DNA from: E44-bin88 sp050123275
Lineage (GTDB): Bacteria > Chloroflexota > Dehalococcoidia > Dehalococcoidales > BS750m-G39
Assembly (NCBI GenBank): GCA_050123275.1
Contig: JASFHK010000001.1
Location: 1 to 64,000, forward strand
DNA length: 64,000 nucleotides
Direction of reading: 5' to 3'
Below are positions 42,340 through 50,670 of the stretch, one piece after another. Under the pieces are notes generated by a model. That model saw nothing but the letters and a program-made list of their open reading frames with translations, had not been told where the DNA came from and ran no database searches. Both the position numbers and the translations under genes were made by a program. Every line of letters starts with the position of its first letter. Within the stretch, counting starts at the first letter, position 1.

Positions 42340-42367
42340 ATTTTATCACAGATGAGGCTTAGAGCAA
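42340..42367 (-). promoter_or_regulatory. Promoter TTGCTC-16-TAAAAT for the mogA run
   Basis: Minus strand -35 at 42362-42367 and -10 at 42340-42345; divergent from the mraZ promoter about 50 bp away. Confidence 0.45.
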
Positions 42368-42413
42368 AGCTCGGCGAAAAGGAACGATTTTAGCAAATTC
42401 AGGGTGGTAGGTA

Positions 42414-42442
42414 TTGACAAAAGGGGGTGGGTGTGCTATAGA
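42414..42442 (+). promoter_or_regulatory. Promoter TTGACA-17-TATAGA for the division cluster
   Basis: -35 TTGACA (42414-42419) and -10 TATAGA (42437-42442). The MraZ-type boxes follow immediately downstream. Confidence 0.7.
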
Positions 42443-42453
42443 ATGGTAGAAAG

Positions 42454-42478
42454 TGGGAAAAAGTGGGAAGTTAGGGGT
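42454..42478 (+). promoter_or_regulatory. MraZ boxes (TGGGA repeats, 10-bp period)
   Basis: TGGGA at 42454, TGGGA at 42464 and GGGGT at 42474, each separated by 5 bp. This is the direct-repeat pattern bound by MraZ rings, placed between the promoter and the mraZ start; autoregulation is expected. Confidence 0.75.
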
Positions 42479-42493
42479 GGAACAAGGGTCGGC

Positions 42494-42922
42494 ATGTTCC
42501 TCGGCGAATACGAATACAAGATTGACGAAAAGGGTAGGCTCCCCTTACCGCCAAAGTTCAGGAGTTGGCTTAAGGGTGGTGTAGTGCTGGCTCCCGGGGT
42601 GGAGGGGTGCATCACCGCTTATCCGCTCAAAGAGTGGAGAAAGCTGTCTGAGAACCTTCCCGCCGGCGGGCTTTCCCCCAGCAAGCTGAGGATGCTCAAG
42701 CGGGCCCTTTTTGCCACCGCCTTTCATTTGAGTATCGACGGGCAGGGCCGGATAACCCTGCCGGCGTCGCTCAAGGCCCATGCCGAGATTGTCAGCGAGG
42801 TAGTCGTTATCGGGGCCGATAACTACATCGAGCTCTGGAATAAGGTACGCTGGGAAGAGGAAAAAGAAATACATCAGGAACAGGCCTGGCTGCTCTTTGA
42901 AGGCTTGGAGAACCGGCAATGA
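42494..42922 (+). CDS. mraZ: Transcription regulator MraZ
   Basis: 142-aa MraZ with two SpoVT/AbrB-like halves: GEYEYKIDEKGRLPLPPKFR at the N-terminus and FHLSIDGQGRITLPASLK at about 75-92. It forms rings and represses the division cluster by binding TGGG repeats. Start ATG 42494 was chosen because the peptide begins MFLGEY, the family N-terminus; earlier in-frame starts overlap the boxes. Confidence 0.93.
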   Translation: MFLGEYEYKIDEKGRLPLPPKFRSWLKGGVVLAPGVEGCITAYPLKEWRKLSENLPAGGLSPSKLRMLKRALFATAFHLSIDGQGRITLPASLKAHAEIVSEVVVIGADNYIELWNKVRWEEEKEIHQEQAWLLFEGLENRQ

Positions 42923-43845
42923 GTCTGGCTATGTCAGCTGCTATTGAGCATATCCCGGTATTGCTGGAAGAGACTCTCGAGGCGCTGGACATCCGTCCTG
43001 GCGGTCGCTATATCGACTGCACCGTCGGGCCCGGCGGTCACGCCGCGGCTATCCTGGAAGAAAGCGCCCCCGGCGGACAGCTTTTGGGTATTGACGCCGA
43101 CCCCGGGGCGATAAAGATGGCGCGGGCCCGGCTCGACGCCTACGGCAGCTCGGTGCTGCTGGTTAACCGGAACTTTGTCAATTTAAAGTCGATTTGTCTA
43201 AAGCACGGCTTCCTGCCGGTGCACGGCATCCTGCTCGACCTGGGGCTTTCCTCGGTGCAACTGGAGAGGAACGGCCGCGGCTTCAGCTTCCGCCATGACT
43301 CCCAGCTGGACATGCGCTTCAGCCCCCGCCAGGAGGTGACCGCCGACAACATCGTCAACACCGCCTCCGAGAGCGAGTTGAGCGATATCATCTATGAATA
43401 CGGCGAGGAGCGTTTTAGCCGGCGAATAGCCCGCCAGATAGTGCGCCAGCGCCCCATAAACTCCAGCCTCGAGCTCGCCCAGACGGTGGAACGGGCGGTA
43501 GGGGGGCGGCGGGGACGGATTCATCCCGCCACCCGCACCTTCCAGGCGTTGCGTATCGCCGTCAACCGCGAGCTGGAAAACCTGAAGACGGTGCTGGAGC
43601 AGGCGGTGGACGTGCTCGGCTTCGGTGGGCGGCTGGCGGTCATCAGCTACCACTCGCTGGAAGACCGTATCGTCAAGCAGTTTATGCAGCGGCAGGCCGT
43701 CGGCGAAGAGCCTTGCCTGAAGCTGATTAATAAAAAGGTTATTACTCCGTCTCTGGCGGAAATCCAGTATAACCCCAGCAGCCGCAGCGCTAAGTTAAGG
43801 GCGGCGGAACGAATCTCAATGCCAAAGGAGAATAACAGTGGGTAA
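42919..43845 (+). CDS. rsmH: 16S rRNA (cytosine1402-N4)-methyltransferase RsmH
   Basis: 308-aa SAM-dependent methyltransferase that modifies C1402 of 16S rRNA. Motifs: HIPVLLEETLE near 11, DCTVGPGGHA near 34 (SAM loop), GILLDLGLSS near 107, FSFRHDSQLDMRF near 121, and the C-terminal SYHSLEDRIVK near 251. The ATG overlaps the mraZ stop by 4 bp. An ATG four codons in is an alternative start. Confidence 0.95.
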   Translation: MSLAMSAAIEHIPVLLEETLEALDIRPGGRYIDCTVGPGGHAAAILEESAPGGQLLGIDADPGAIKMARARLDAYGSSVLLVNRNFVNLKSICLKHGFLPVHGILLDLGLSSVQLERNGRGFSFRHDSQLDMRFSPRQEVTADNIVNTASESELSDIIYEYGEERFSRRIARQIVRQRPINSSLELAQTVERAVGGRRGRIHPATRTFQALRIAVNRELENLKTVLEQAVDVLGFGGRLAVISYHSLEDRIVKQFMQRQAVGEEPCLKLINKKVITPSLAEIQYNPSSRSAKLRAAERISMPKENNSG

Positions 43846-44068
43846 ACCAGCTATTGAGTATCAGAAGATGATGACCGAGATAGTCTACGTGAACCTGCCC
43901 GGTCCCAAAGAGCCCAGTCCCAACATGACCGGTGGCGAGCTGCTGCACGGTTTCCTGGCCGAGCTCCACGAAGCCGCCAGCAACGAGGTTCAGGCACATC
44001 TCGGCGCCCTTTGCACCAAGTGGAACGTGCGCTTTCGCCACGAAAACGCTTCAACGCCGACCCGATAG
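43838..44068 (+). CDS. Small unknown protein between rsmH and ftsA
   Basis: 76-aa protein starting at a GTG (43838) that overlaps the rsmH end by 8 bp, with an AAAGGAG Shine-Dalgarno 7 nt upstream. It holds no membrane helix, so it is not a standard FtsL, which occupies this place in most bacteria. Central part is helical (GGELLHGFLAELHEAASNEV). The composition matches its neighbours. A link to division is suggested by position only. Confidence 0.6.
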   Translation: MGKPAIEYQKMMTEIVYVNLPGPKEPSPNMTGGELLHGFLAELHEAASNEVQAHLGALCTKWNVRFRHENASTPTR

Positions 44069-44086
44069 TAAAAAGAATAGCCTAAC

Positions 44087-44134
44087 TTTAGAAGTTCAAT
44101 CTTCTAAACTGCCGAAGGGCGAGCCGAATCGCCC
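44087..44134 (+). other. Two tandem hairpins in the ftsA leader
   Basis: Hairpin A: TTTAGAAG (44087-44094), 6-nt loop, CTTCTAAA (44101-44108). Hairpin B: GGGCGA (44117-44122), 6-nt loop, TCGCCC (44129-44134). Neither has a T-run, so they look like leader or mRNA-processing structures, not terminators. The stretch 44069-44205 has no gene. Confidence 0.4.
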
Positions 44135-44205
44135 GGGGAGGTTTGAAGATGTGAGAACTAATAATATTGAATCGAGACCCTAATCTCAGAAGAAGGAGGG
44201 GGCAG

Positions 44206-45426
44206 ATGACAAAACGAGGTGTTTTAACTTCAATCGATGTTGGCACCACCAAGGTGTGCACCACCATCGCCGATGTGAACGACGCGGGTAATATCCGTGT
44301 AGTCGGTGTGGGCGTTACGCCGTCGGTGGGGTTGCATAAGGGGCTGGTGGTCAACATCAACGAAGCCCGGGAATCCGTCCGGGAATCGGTGAGGAAGGCG
44401 GAGCAGGCCAGCGGTTACAAGGTCGAATCGGCCTATGTCGGCGTCACCGGCCGCCACGTGACCTCGCTGAACAACCGGGCCGTGGTCGCCATTACCCGTA
44501 ACGACCGCCTGGTGCGTTCCGAGGACCTGAAACGGGTTTTGACCACCGCCCGCAGCGTCAAGGTCCCGGTGGACCGGCGCTTGCTCCACGTCATCCCGCG
44601 CGGTTATGCCGTTGACGGCCAGTCGGGGGTGAAGAACCCGGTGGGGATGCACGGCTTCCGGCTGGATGTCGAAGCCCACATCATCACCGCCGCCGTGACC
44701 TCGGTGCAAAACCTGGTGAAGTGCATCCGCGGCATCGGGCTCGAAATCGATGACCTTATCCTGGAACCCCTGGCCAGCAGCGAGGCGGTACTCTCCGCGG
44801 ATGAGAAGCAGGTGGGCGTCGTCTTGGCCGATATCGGCGGCGGCACTACCGACATCGCCATCTTCCGCGAGGGGAGCATCTGGCACACCGCCATCCTGCC
44901 CGTCGCCGGTTACCAGATAACCCGCGACATCGCCATCGGGCTGGGCTTGCCCTTCGACGTGGCCGAAGAGATGAAAAAGAAGTACGGCAGCGTCACCCCG
45001 GTCTACGAGACCAAGGGCGGCTCGGGCAGCGAAACGCTGACCACCAACGGGCACGGCGTTTCCCACCAGGACCTCTGCGACATTATCCGCGCGCGCGTCG
45101 AAGAGGTAATGAGGCTCATCGTCCTCGAGATGCCCAGCTCGGACTACGAGACGCTGGTTCCCGACGGCATCGTGCTCACCGGTGGCAGCTCTAACCTGGC
45201 CGGCATCGAGGCGTTGGGACGCAACACTTTGCAACTGCCGGTAAGGGTGGGTATCCCCAGCAGCATCTACGGTATCGGGGACGCCTTGCACGACCCGGCC
45301 TACGCCACCAGCGTCGGCCTGCTGCTCTGGGGAGCCAAGCACCGGGAGATGCAGACCTGGGGCCGCGGCGGTATCGGCGGTGGTTTGAAGCGGTTCGTTT
45401 CCAAACTTTTTAAAGTCTTCCGTTAG
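44206..45426 (+). CDS. ftsA: Cell-division protein FtsA
   Basis: 406-aa actin-fold ATPase that anchors FtsZ to the membrane. Phosphate-1 TSIDVGTTKVC near 8, VLADIGGGTTDIAIF near 205, DGIVLTGGSSNLAGIEAL near 322; the C-terminal amphipathic helix is KRFVSKLFKVFR, the usual membrane-targeting tip. The start at 44206 (MTKRGVLT) has AAGGAGG ahead and fits better than the earlier ATG. It is 41 bp before ftsZ. Confidence 0.95.
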   Translation: MTKRGVLTSIDVGTTKVCTTIADVNDAGNIRVVGVGVTPSVGLHKGLVVNINEARESVRESVRKAEQASGYKVESAYVGVTGRHVTSLNNRAVVAITRNDRLVRSEDLKRVLTTARSVKVPVDRRLLHVIPRGYAVDGQSGVKNPVGMHGFRLDVEAHIITAAVTSVQNLVKCIRGIGLEIDDLILEPLASSEAVLSADEKQVGVVLADIGGGTTDIAIFREGSIWHTAILPVAGYQITRDIAIGLGLPFDVAEEMKKKYGSVTPVYETKGGSGSETLTTNGHGVSHQDLCDIIRARVEEVMRLIVLEMPSSDYETLVPDGIVLTGGSSNLAGIEALGRNTLQLPVRVGIPSSIYGIGDALHDPAYATSVGLLLWGAKHREMQTWGRGGIGGGLKRFVSKLFKVFR

Positions 45427-45467
45427 CCGTATATCGGCTGATCTACTAAAGAAAGGAGGGGGGAGAA

Positions 45468-46607
45468 ATGGCAAAAACAACTTTCAGTCCTAACCCGGCT
45501 AAGATTAAGGTCTGTGGCTTGGGTGGCGGTGGCTGCAACGCCATCACCCGCATGGTCAGGGAGCAGATTCAGGGGGTGGAGTTCATCGGTATGAACACCG
45601 ATGCCCAGGCCCTGTCTATTACCGAGGCTCCCATCCGGGTCCAGCTCGGTGAAAAGCTCACCAGGGGCCTGGGCGTAGGCGGCGACCATAACCTGGGCCA
45701 GAAGGCAGCCGAAGAGAGCCGCGACGACATCGTCCAGATTCTCGACGGCGCCGACATGGTCTTCGTTACCTGCGGCATGGGCGGCGGCACCGGCACCGGC
45801 GCCGCTTCGGTGGTGGCCGAGGCAGCCAAGCAGACCGGCGCGCTCACCATCGCCGTGGTCACCAAGCCCTTCGCCTTCGAGGGCACCCACCGCACCGAGG
45901 TGGCCGAGGACGGTATCGTCCGCCTGCTGGGCAAGGTCGATACCCTGATTATCATTCCCAACGACAAGTTGCTCGACCTCTGCGACCAGCAAACGGTGGT
46001 GGACAACGCCTTCAAGCTGGCCGACGACGTGCTGCGCCACGGTGTCCAGGCGATTGCCGAGGTTATCACCGTACCCGGACTCATCAACCTCGACTTCGCC
46101 GACGTTAAGACGGTGATGAAGGACGCCGGCCCGGCCTGGATGTCCATGGGCGTCGGCTCCGGCAAGAGCCGAGCCGTTGACGCGGCTAACGAGGCCCTGG
46201 CCAGCCCGCTGCTGGATGTTTCCGTTGACGGCGCCAAGGGCGTGCTCTTCAACGTCTCCGGAGGCACCGGTCTTACCCTGTTCGAGGTTAACGAAGCCGC
46301 CGACGTCATCAAAGCCGCGGTTGACCCCGAGGCCAACATCATCTTCGGCGTGGCCCAGGACCCGAGCATGGGCGAGGAGGTAAGGATAACCCTGATTGCC
46401 ACCGGCTTCGCTTCCAAGTTGGGCATGGCCGGCGTCAGTCGGGAGGAGGAGTTCAACGAGTTGCTCAGGGGCTTGAGAGGTAAGGAAGAGGAGCTGGACG
46501 TTCCCGCCTTCCTGCGCCGCCCGCTGTTCAATCACCGGCGCCAACCGATTACGCCTTCGACCAAGCTGATAAAAACTCCGACGGACACACCTCAAACACA
46601 GGGGTAG
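45468..46607 (+). CDS. ftsZ: Cell-division protein FtsZ
   Basis: 379-aa tubulin-like GTPase that forms the division ring. GTP motifs: GGGGCNAI near 20, the tubulin signature GGGTGTGAA near 106, and IIPNDKLL near 163. The C-terminus lacks a long disordered linker, and its end (LIKTPTDTPQTQG) does not clearly match the usual conserved FtsZ peptide that binds FtsA. A strong Shine-Dalgarno (AAAGGAGG) precedes ATG 45468. A terminator follows. Confidence 0.96.
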   Translation: MAKTTFSPNPAKIKVCGLGGGGCNAITRMVREQIQGVEFIGMNTDAQALSITEAPIRVQLGEKLTRGLGVGGDHNLGQKAAEESRDDIVQILDGADMVFVTCGMGGGTGTGAASVVAEAAKQTGALTIAVVTKPFAFEGTHRTEVAEDGIVRLLGKVDTLIIIPNDKLLDLCDQQTVVDNAFKLADDVLRHGVQAIAEVITVPGLINLDFADVKTVMKDAGPAWMSMGVGSGKSRAVDAANEALASPLLDVSVDGAKGVLFNVSGGTGLTLFEVNEAADVIKAAVDPEANIIFGVAQDPSMGEEVRITLIATGFASKLGMAGVSREEEFNELLRGLRGKEEELDVPAFLRRPLFNHRRQPITPSTKLIKTPTDTPQTQG

Positions 46608-46641
46608 TCCGGTGGCGTTAGAGGAAAATACCGGCTGAAAA

Positions 46642-46677
46642 GGCTGCGGAGTGCTTGTGACTCTGCGGCCTTTTTTT
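46642..46677 (+). terminator. Intrinsic terminator after ftsZ
   Basis: An 11-bp stem (46642-46652 with 46660-46670, two G-U pairs), a 7-nt loop and a run of seven T (46671-46677). It ends the division cluster transcript and isolates nrdR-nrdJ. Confidence 0.85.
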
Positions 46678-46714
46678 GTCTCAAAAAAATGGGGGTAAAA
46701 CTGGCTAAAAACCC

Positions 46715-46743
46715 TTGACATGCACAATATGTTGTGGTATTTT
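46715..46743 (+). promoter_or_regulatory. Promoter TTGACA-17-TATTTT of nrdR-nrdJ
   Basis: Perfect -35 (46715-46720) and -10 TATTTT (46738-46743). The first NrdR box fills the spacer. Confidence 0.75.
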
Positions 46744-46768
46744 AGCCGTGCTACACAATATAAAGGGG
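46722..46768. promoter_or_regulatory. Pair of NrdR boxes, 31 bp apart
   Basis: Box 1 GCACAATATGTTGTGG (46722-46737) and box 2 ACACAATATAAAGGGG (46753-46768) resemble the NrdR consensus ACACWATATATWGTGT; box 2 is degenerate on its right half. The 31-bp repeat distance equals three helical turns, the spacing known for NrdR sites. Autoregulation of nrdR and control of nrdJ is expected. Confidence 0.75.
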
Positions 46769-46778
46769 TGGGAGAGCC

Positions 46779-47318
46779 GTGAATTGTCCCTATTGCGGTC
46801 ATGCCGAAGACCGGGTCATTGACTCCCGTGAGGTCAACGACGGGATACGCCGCCGCCGCCAGTGTTTGGGCTGTGGCCAGCGCTTTACCACCTACGAACG
46901 TTTACAGCCCGTCAGCCTTTTCGTCATCAAGAAGGACGAGAGGCGTGAGGAATTCGACCGCGAAAAGCTGCTCTCCGGCATGCGCAAGGCCTGCGAAAAG
47001 CGCCCTTTGCCCGCGGGCAGCGTGGAAAAGCTGGCCGACGACATCGAGGCCGAGCTTTTCAGCCTGGGTAAGGCGGAGGTGCCCAGCGTCGTCGTCGGCG
47101 ACATGGTCATGGCCCGTCTCAAGGGATTGGACCACATCGCCTACATCCGCTTCGCCAGCGTCTACCGCGAGTTCGCCGATATCACCGCCCTCAAAGAGGA
47201 GGTGGATACCCTGCTCGACGCCCGGATCGAGCCCGCCGTTGCCTCCAGCCAGCTTTCCCTCCTTCCCGACGATGAGCTGGCCGGGGTGGCTAAAAACAGA
47301 AAGAGGAGGCAGCCATGA
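46779..47318 (+). CDS. nrdR: Transcriptional repressor NrdR
   Basis: 179-aa repressor: an N-terminal zinc ribbon (C3, C6, C29, C32), then an ATP-cone domain beginning VIKKDERREEFDREKL that senses ATP/dATP. The C-terminus is a short extra tail. It represses ribonucleotide reductase genes when dATP is high. Start GTG 46779 has GGGAG upstream. It overlaps nrdJ by 4 bp. Confidence 0.95.
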   Translation: MNCPYCGHAEDRVIDSREVNDGIRRRRQCLGCGQRFTTYERLQPVSLFVIKKDERREEFDREKLLSGMRKACEKRPLPAGSVEKLADDIEAELFSLGKAEVPSVVVGDMVMARLKGLDHIAYIRFASVYREFADITALKEEVDTLLDARIEPAVASSQLSLLPDDELAGVAKNRKRRQP

Positions 47319-50041
47319 GCCCGGCTAAAAACAAATCCGCCAGCAAGCCGCTAATCGACCGTAACCAGATTGCCCGGGCTATCTTTAAGATTGCCGAATC
47401 CATGGGCCTGGCCGACCGCGAGCGTGTCGAGGAGCTTACCTCCCAGATTATCGAGCGCCTGGAGCAGACCCCCTCCCTGATGTCCCGGGAGATGGTGGCC
47501 CAGCCCCTGCCCGGTATGGAGGACCTGGTGCTCAAGCCCCGCCGCGTCGCCCGCCTGCTCAGCGACGCCGAAATCCAGACCATGGTTAAAGAGATACTGG
47601 AAGCCGAAGAAGCTGAAGTTGAAAAATCCCAGCCCGAGGCTGTCAAACCCCCCGAGCCCGAAGTCGAGCCCCCCAAGCCCAAGGCTAAAGCTAAAGAGAT
47701 AAAGAAACAGGCCGAAGAGCCCCAGAAACGAGAGGAGGTTAAACCCAAGATGGAAACCACCACTGTCATGCCGACTCAGACCTCGCCCGCATCGGGCATC
47801 AAGCTCACCGAGAACGCTCTTCGCGTCCTGGAAAAACGCTATTTAAAGAAAGATAAACAGGGTAAAATTGTGGAGACGCCGGAAGATATGCTGCGCCGCG
47901 TGGCGTCAGCTATCGCCGCCGCCGAGATTGCCTTCGACCCCAAGGCCGATGTCAGAGCCAGGGAGGACGAGTTCTACCGGCTCATGGCTAACCTGGAGTT
48001 TCTGCCCAACTCCCCCACCCTGATGAACGCCGGACGCGAGCTGGGTCAGCTCTCGGCCTGCTTCGTCATCCCCGTCACCGACTCCATGGAGTCAATCTTC
48101 GACGCCGTCAAATACACTGCCCTAATCCACAAAAGTGGCGGCGGCACCGGATTTTCCTTCAGCAACCTGAGACCGGAGGGCGACTTCGTCAAGTCTACCT
48201 CGGGCGTGGCCAGCGGCCCCGTCTCCTTCATGGAGGTCTTCGACACCACCACCGACGTCACCAAGCAGGGGGGGACGAGGCGGGGGGCCAACATGGGCAT
48301 CTTGAGCGTCGACCACCCCGACATCATGCGCTTTATCTACGCCAAGGAAAACCAGACCAAGCTGACCAACTTCAACATCTCGGTGGCGGTGACCACCGAG
48401 TTCATGGAGGCGGTCAAGAACGGCGACGAATACGACCTGATTAACCCGCGCACCGGCGCCGTGGCGGGCAAACTCAACGCCCGCGAGGTCTTCGATAAAA
48501 TCGTGGACATGGCCTGGCGCACCGGTGACCCCGGCATCGTCTTCATCGACCGCATCAACAAGGAAAACCCCACCCCCCAGCTGGGTAGAATCGAGTCCAC
48601 CAACCCCTGCGGCGAGCAGCCGCTGCTCCCCTACGAGTCCTGCAACCTGGGCTCGATTAACCTGTCGCGGATGCTCAAGGCCAGCGACGGCGGCTACGAA
48701 ATCGACTATCCCAAGCTGGCGCGGGCGGTCAAGTCCGCCGTCCGCTTTCTGGATAACGTCATCGAGGTCAACAAGTTCCCCCTCCCCCAGATAGAGGATA
48801 TGACCAAGAAATCGCGCAAGATAGGGCTGGGGGTGATGGGCTTCGCCGACATGCTGCTCATGCTGGGGTTGCCCTATAACTCGGAGGAAGCGCTGAAGGT
48901 AGGCACCGAGGTGATGCGCTTCGTCCACGACGAGGCGGATAAAGCCTCTTCGGCGCTGGCCGAGGAACGGGGCTCCTTCCCCGCCTTCCCCAGCAGCATC
49001 TACGACGTGCCCGGCGGGTCCGAGATGCGCAACGCCTCCTGCACTACCATTGCGCCCACGGGTACTTTAAGCATCATCGCCGGCTGTTCCAGCGGCATCG
49101 AGCCGTTGTTCGCTTTGAGTTACACCCGCAACATACTCGACGGCGCCCAGATGGTCGAGGTTAACCCCTATTTCGAGAAGGTCGCCCGGCAGGGCGGTTT
49201 CTACTCCGAGGAGTTGATGAAGAGACTGGCCGAGGGCGCTCACCTGGCCGAAATGAAGGACGTGCCCAACGAAATCAAGCGCGTCTTCGTCACCGCCCAC
49301 CAGATAACCCCGGAGTGGCACGTCAAGATGCAGGCCGCCTTCCAGAAGTCCACCGATAACGCCGTTTCCAAGACGGTCAACTTCCCCAACGAAGCCACCC
49401 GCGAGGACATCGCCGATGTTTACAAGATGGCTTACGATGCGGGCCTGAAGGGGATAACCATCTACCGCGACCGCAGCCGCGATTCCCAGGTACTGACCAC
49501 GGGTAAGGAGAAGAAAGAGGAGAAGCCCTTTAGCCTTTCCCCCCGCCAGCGACCCACCGAGACCACGGGGGCCATCACCAAGGTCAGCACGGGCTGCGGC
49601 TCGCTTTACATCACGGTGGCCTACGACGACAAGGGCATCTTCGAGGTCTTCGCCACGCTGGGTAAGTCGGGCGGCTGCGCCTCCGCCCAGCTCGAAGCCA
49701 CCTGCCGCCTGATAACGCTGGCGCTGCGCTCCGGCGTGGATGTCTCCTCGGTGGTGAAGCAGCTCAAGGGCATCCGCTGCCCCAACATCGCCTGGGACGA
49801 TGGCAAGTCTATCCTTTCCTGCGCCGACGCCATCGCCGGCGTTTTGGAGAGGCACATCGGTAACGAAGGCGCCAGGGGCGTCGAGAGCGCCACACCGGAG
49901 CCGCTGCCCAAGAGCGAGAACGGCGGTAACGGCTTCGACGCGGTGAAGAACCTGGCCGGGCAGTGTCCCGACTGCGGCAACCTGCTCGTCTATCAGGAAG
50001 GGTGCTACATCTGCCCGTCCTGCGGCTATACGAAGTGCTAG
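47315..50041 (+). CDS. nrdJ: Adenosylcobalamin-dependent (class II) ribonucleotide reductase
   Basis: 908-aa class II RNR that makes deoxyribonucleotides with coenzyme B12. The first 145 residues hold a helical, ATP-cone-like module and a Pro/Glu/Lys-rich linker. The catalytic barrel starts near 165, has the SACFV-type redox Cys (LSACFVIPVTDSME near 245), NPCGEQ with catalytic C432 and E434, and CTTIAPTGTLSIIAGCSSGIEP split near 570. A thioredoxin-type CxxC tail (CPDCG...CPSCGYTKC) closes the protein. B12 dependence fits the corrinoid genes in the window. Confidence 0.95.
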   Translation: MSPAKNKSASKPLIDRNQIARAIFKIAESMGLADRERVEELTSQIIERLEQTPSLMSREMVAQPLPGMEDLVLKPRRVARLLSDAEIQTMVKEILEAEEAEVEKSQPEAVKPPEPEVEPPKPKAKAKEIKKQAEEPQKREEVKPKMETTTVMPTQTSPASGIKLTENALRVLEKRYLKKDKQGKIVETPEDMLRRVASAIAAAEIAFDPKADVRAREDEFYRLMANLEFLPNSPTLMNAGRELGQLSACFVIPVTDSMESIFDAVKYTALIHKSGGGTGFSFSNLRPEGDFVKSTSGVASGPVSFMEVFDTTTDVTKQGGTRRGANMGILSVDHPDIMRFIYAKENQTKLTNFNISVAVTTEFMEAVKNGDEYDLINPRTGAVAGKLNAREVFDKIVDMAWRTGDPGIVFIDRINKENPTPQLGRIESTNPCGEQPLLPYESCNLGSINLSRMLKASDGGYEIDYPKLARAVKSAVRFLDNVIEVNKFPLPQIEDMTKKSRKIGLGVMGFADMLLMLGLPYNSEEALKVGTEVMRFVHDEADKASSALAEERGSFPAFPSSIYDVPGGSEMRNASCTTIAPTGTLSIIAGCSSGIEPLFALSYTRNILDGAQMVEVNPYFEKVARQGGFYSEELMKRLAEGAHLAEMKDVPNEIKRVFVTAHQITPEWHVKMQAAFQKSTDNAVSKTVNFPNEATREDIADVYKMAYDAGLKGITIYRDRSRDSQVLTTGKEKKEEKPFSLSPRQRPTETTGAITKVSTGCGSLYITVAYDDKGIFEVFATLGKSGGCASAQLEATCRLITLALRSGVDVSSVVKQLKGIRCPNIAWDDGKSILSCADAIAGVLERHIGNEGARGVESATPEPLPKSENGGNGFDAVKNLAGQCPDCGNLLVYQEGCYICPSCGYTKC

Positions 50042-50071
50042 GGTTGGGAATTAATTAGAAGGAGGAGGACG

Positions 50072-50374
50072 ATGGCTGAGCAAAGCACTAAGCAGGAGGT
50101 TCAGGTTGTATTTCCAAATGACCTTAAGGGTGGGGTATATTCAAACTTTATGGTCGTTACTCATACCAAAGAAGAGTTTGTTCTAGATTTCATGGTAGTG
50201 GTGCCTCCCGTTGGTTCTGTTACTGCGCGTGTAATCACTAGTCCTGGTCATTTGAAGAGAATGATTTCTGCGCTTTTACAGAATGTGAATAAGTACGAAG
50301 AGAAATTTGGTAGACTGATTGCAGCAGAAGAGCCTCCGAAGCCGAAGATGGGCTTCCATCCTCCAGTAGATTAG
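50072..50374 (+). CDS. DUF3467-family protein
   Basis: 100-aa protein with the DUF3467 pattern: YSNFMVVTHTKEEFVLDF, PPVGSVTARVITSPGHLKRM, LLQNVNKYEEKFG. The family is widespread and of unknown role. The gene is AT-rich compared with nrdJ upstream (many T- and A-ending codons), as is the next gene, so the two form a small foreign-looking island. A GGAGGAGG Shine-Dalgarno precedes the ATG. Confidence 0.85.
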   Translation: MAEQSTKQEVQVVFPNDLKGGVYSNFMVVTHTKEEFVLDFMVVVPPVGSVTARVITSPGHLKRMISALLQNVNKYEEKFGRLIAAEEPPKPKMGFHPPVD

Positions 50375-50385
50375 GAGGCGTAAAA

Positions 50386-50670
50386 GTGCAGTTCGACCTG
50401 CTGTCATGGGGGATAGGGATTCCTACTGGTATAGGCGTTAATTGGCTGTCAATTTGGCTATATCAAAGGTATCAAAGAAAAAAGCAGGCGAAGGGTGAAT
50501 ACTTCACTGCGTCTTACTCAAACGGCGGTATTGACTTTGAGGGTCGTGTACAGTCACGTATTTCCGCAGAGGAAATCATGAAGGGCGTGCTTGAATCACT
50601 TAAGCACAAACCAATGACTGAAGGTCAACCTACCTCTACTACTACTCCTCCCGATGGTAACGCTAACTAA
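50386..50670 (+). CDS. Small membrane-anchored protein of unknown function
   Basis: 94-aa protein starting at a GTG with TTAGGAGG upstream, 11 bp after the DUF3467 gene. One N-terminal hydrophobic segment (about residues 5-27) is followed by a basic patch and a polar, Thr/Pro-rich C-terminus. AT-rich like its neighbour. Its TAA stop overlaps the stop of the leftward HEAT-like gene. No family recognised. Confidence 0.65.
   Translation: MQFDLLSWGIGIPTGIGVNWLSIWLYQRYQRKKQAKGEYFTASYSNGGIDFEGRVQSRISAEEIMKGVLESLKHKPMTEGQPTSTTTPPDGNAN

Noticed and set aside
46608..46778. Cobalamin riboswitch before nrdJ
   Set aside because: The region is filled by an intrinsic terminator, a promoter and NrdR boxes; no B12-box-like sequence was seen.
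45423..46802. Long reading frames opposite ftsZ
   Set aside because: They mirror a strongly conserved gene and have no recognisable domain.
50072..50670. Insertion sequence remnant
   Set aside because: No transposase, terminal inverted repeats or target-site duplication were seen; only the base composition differs.
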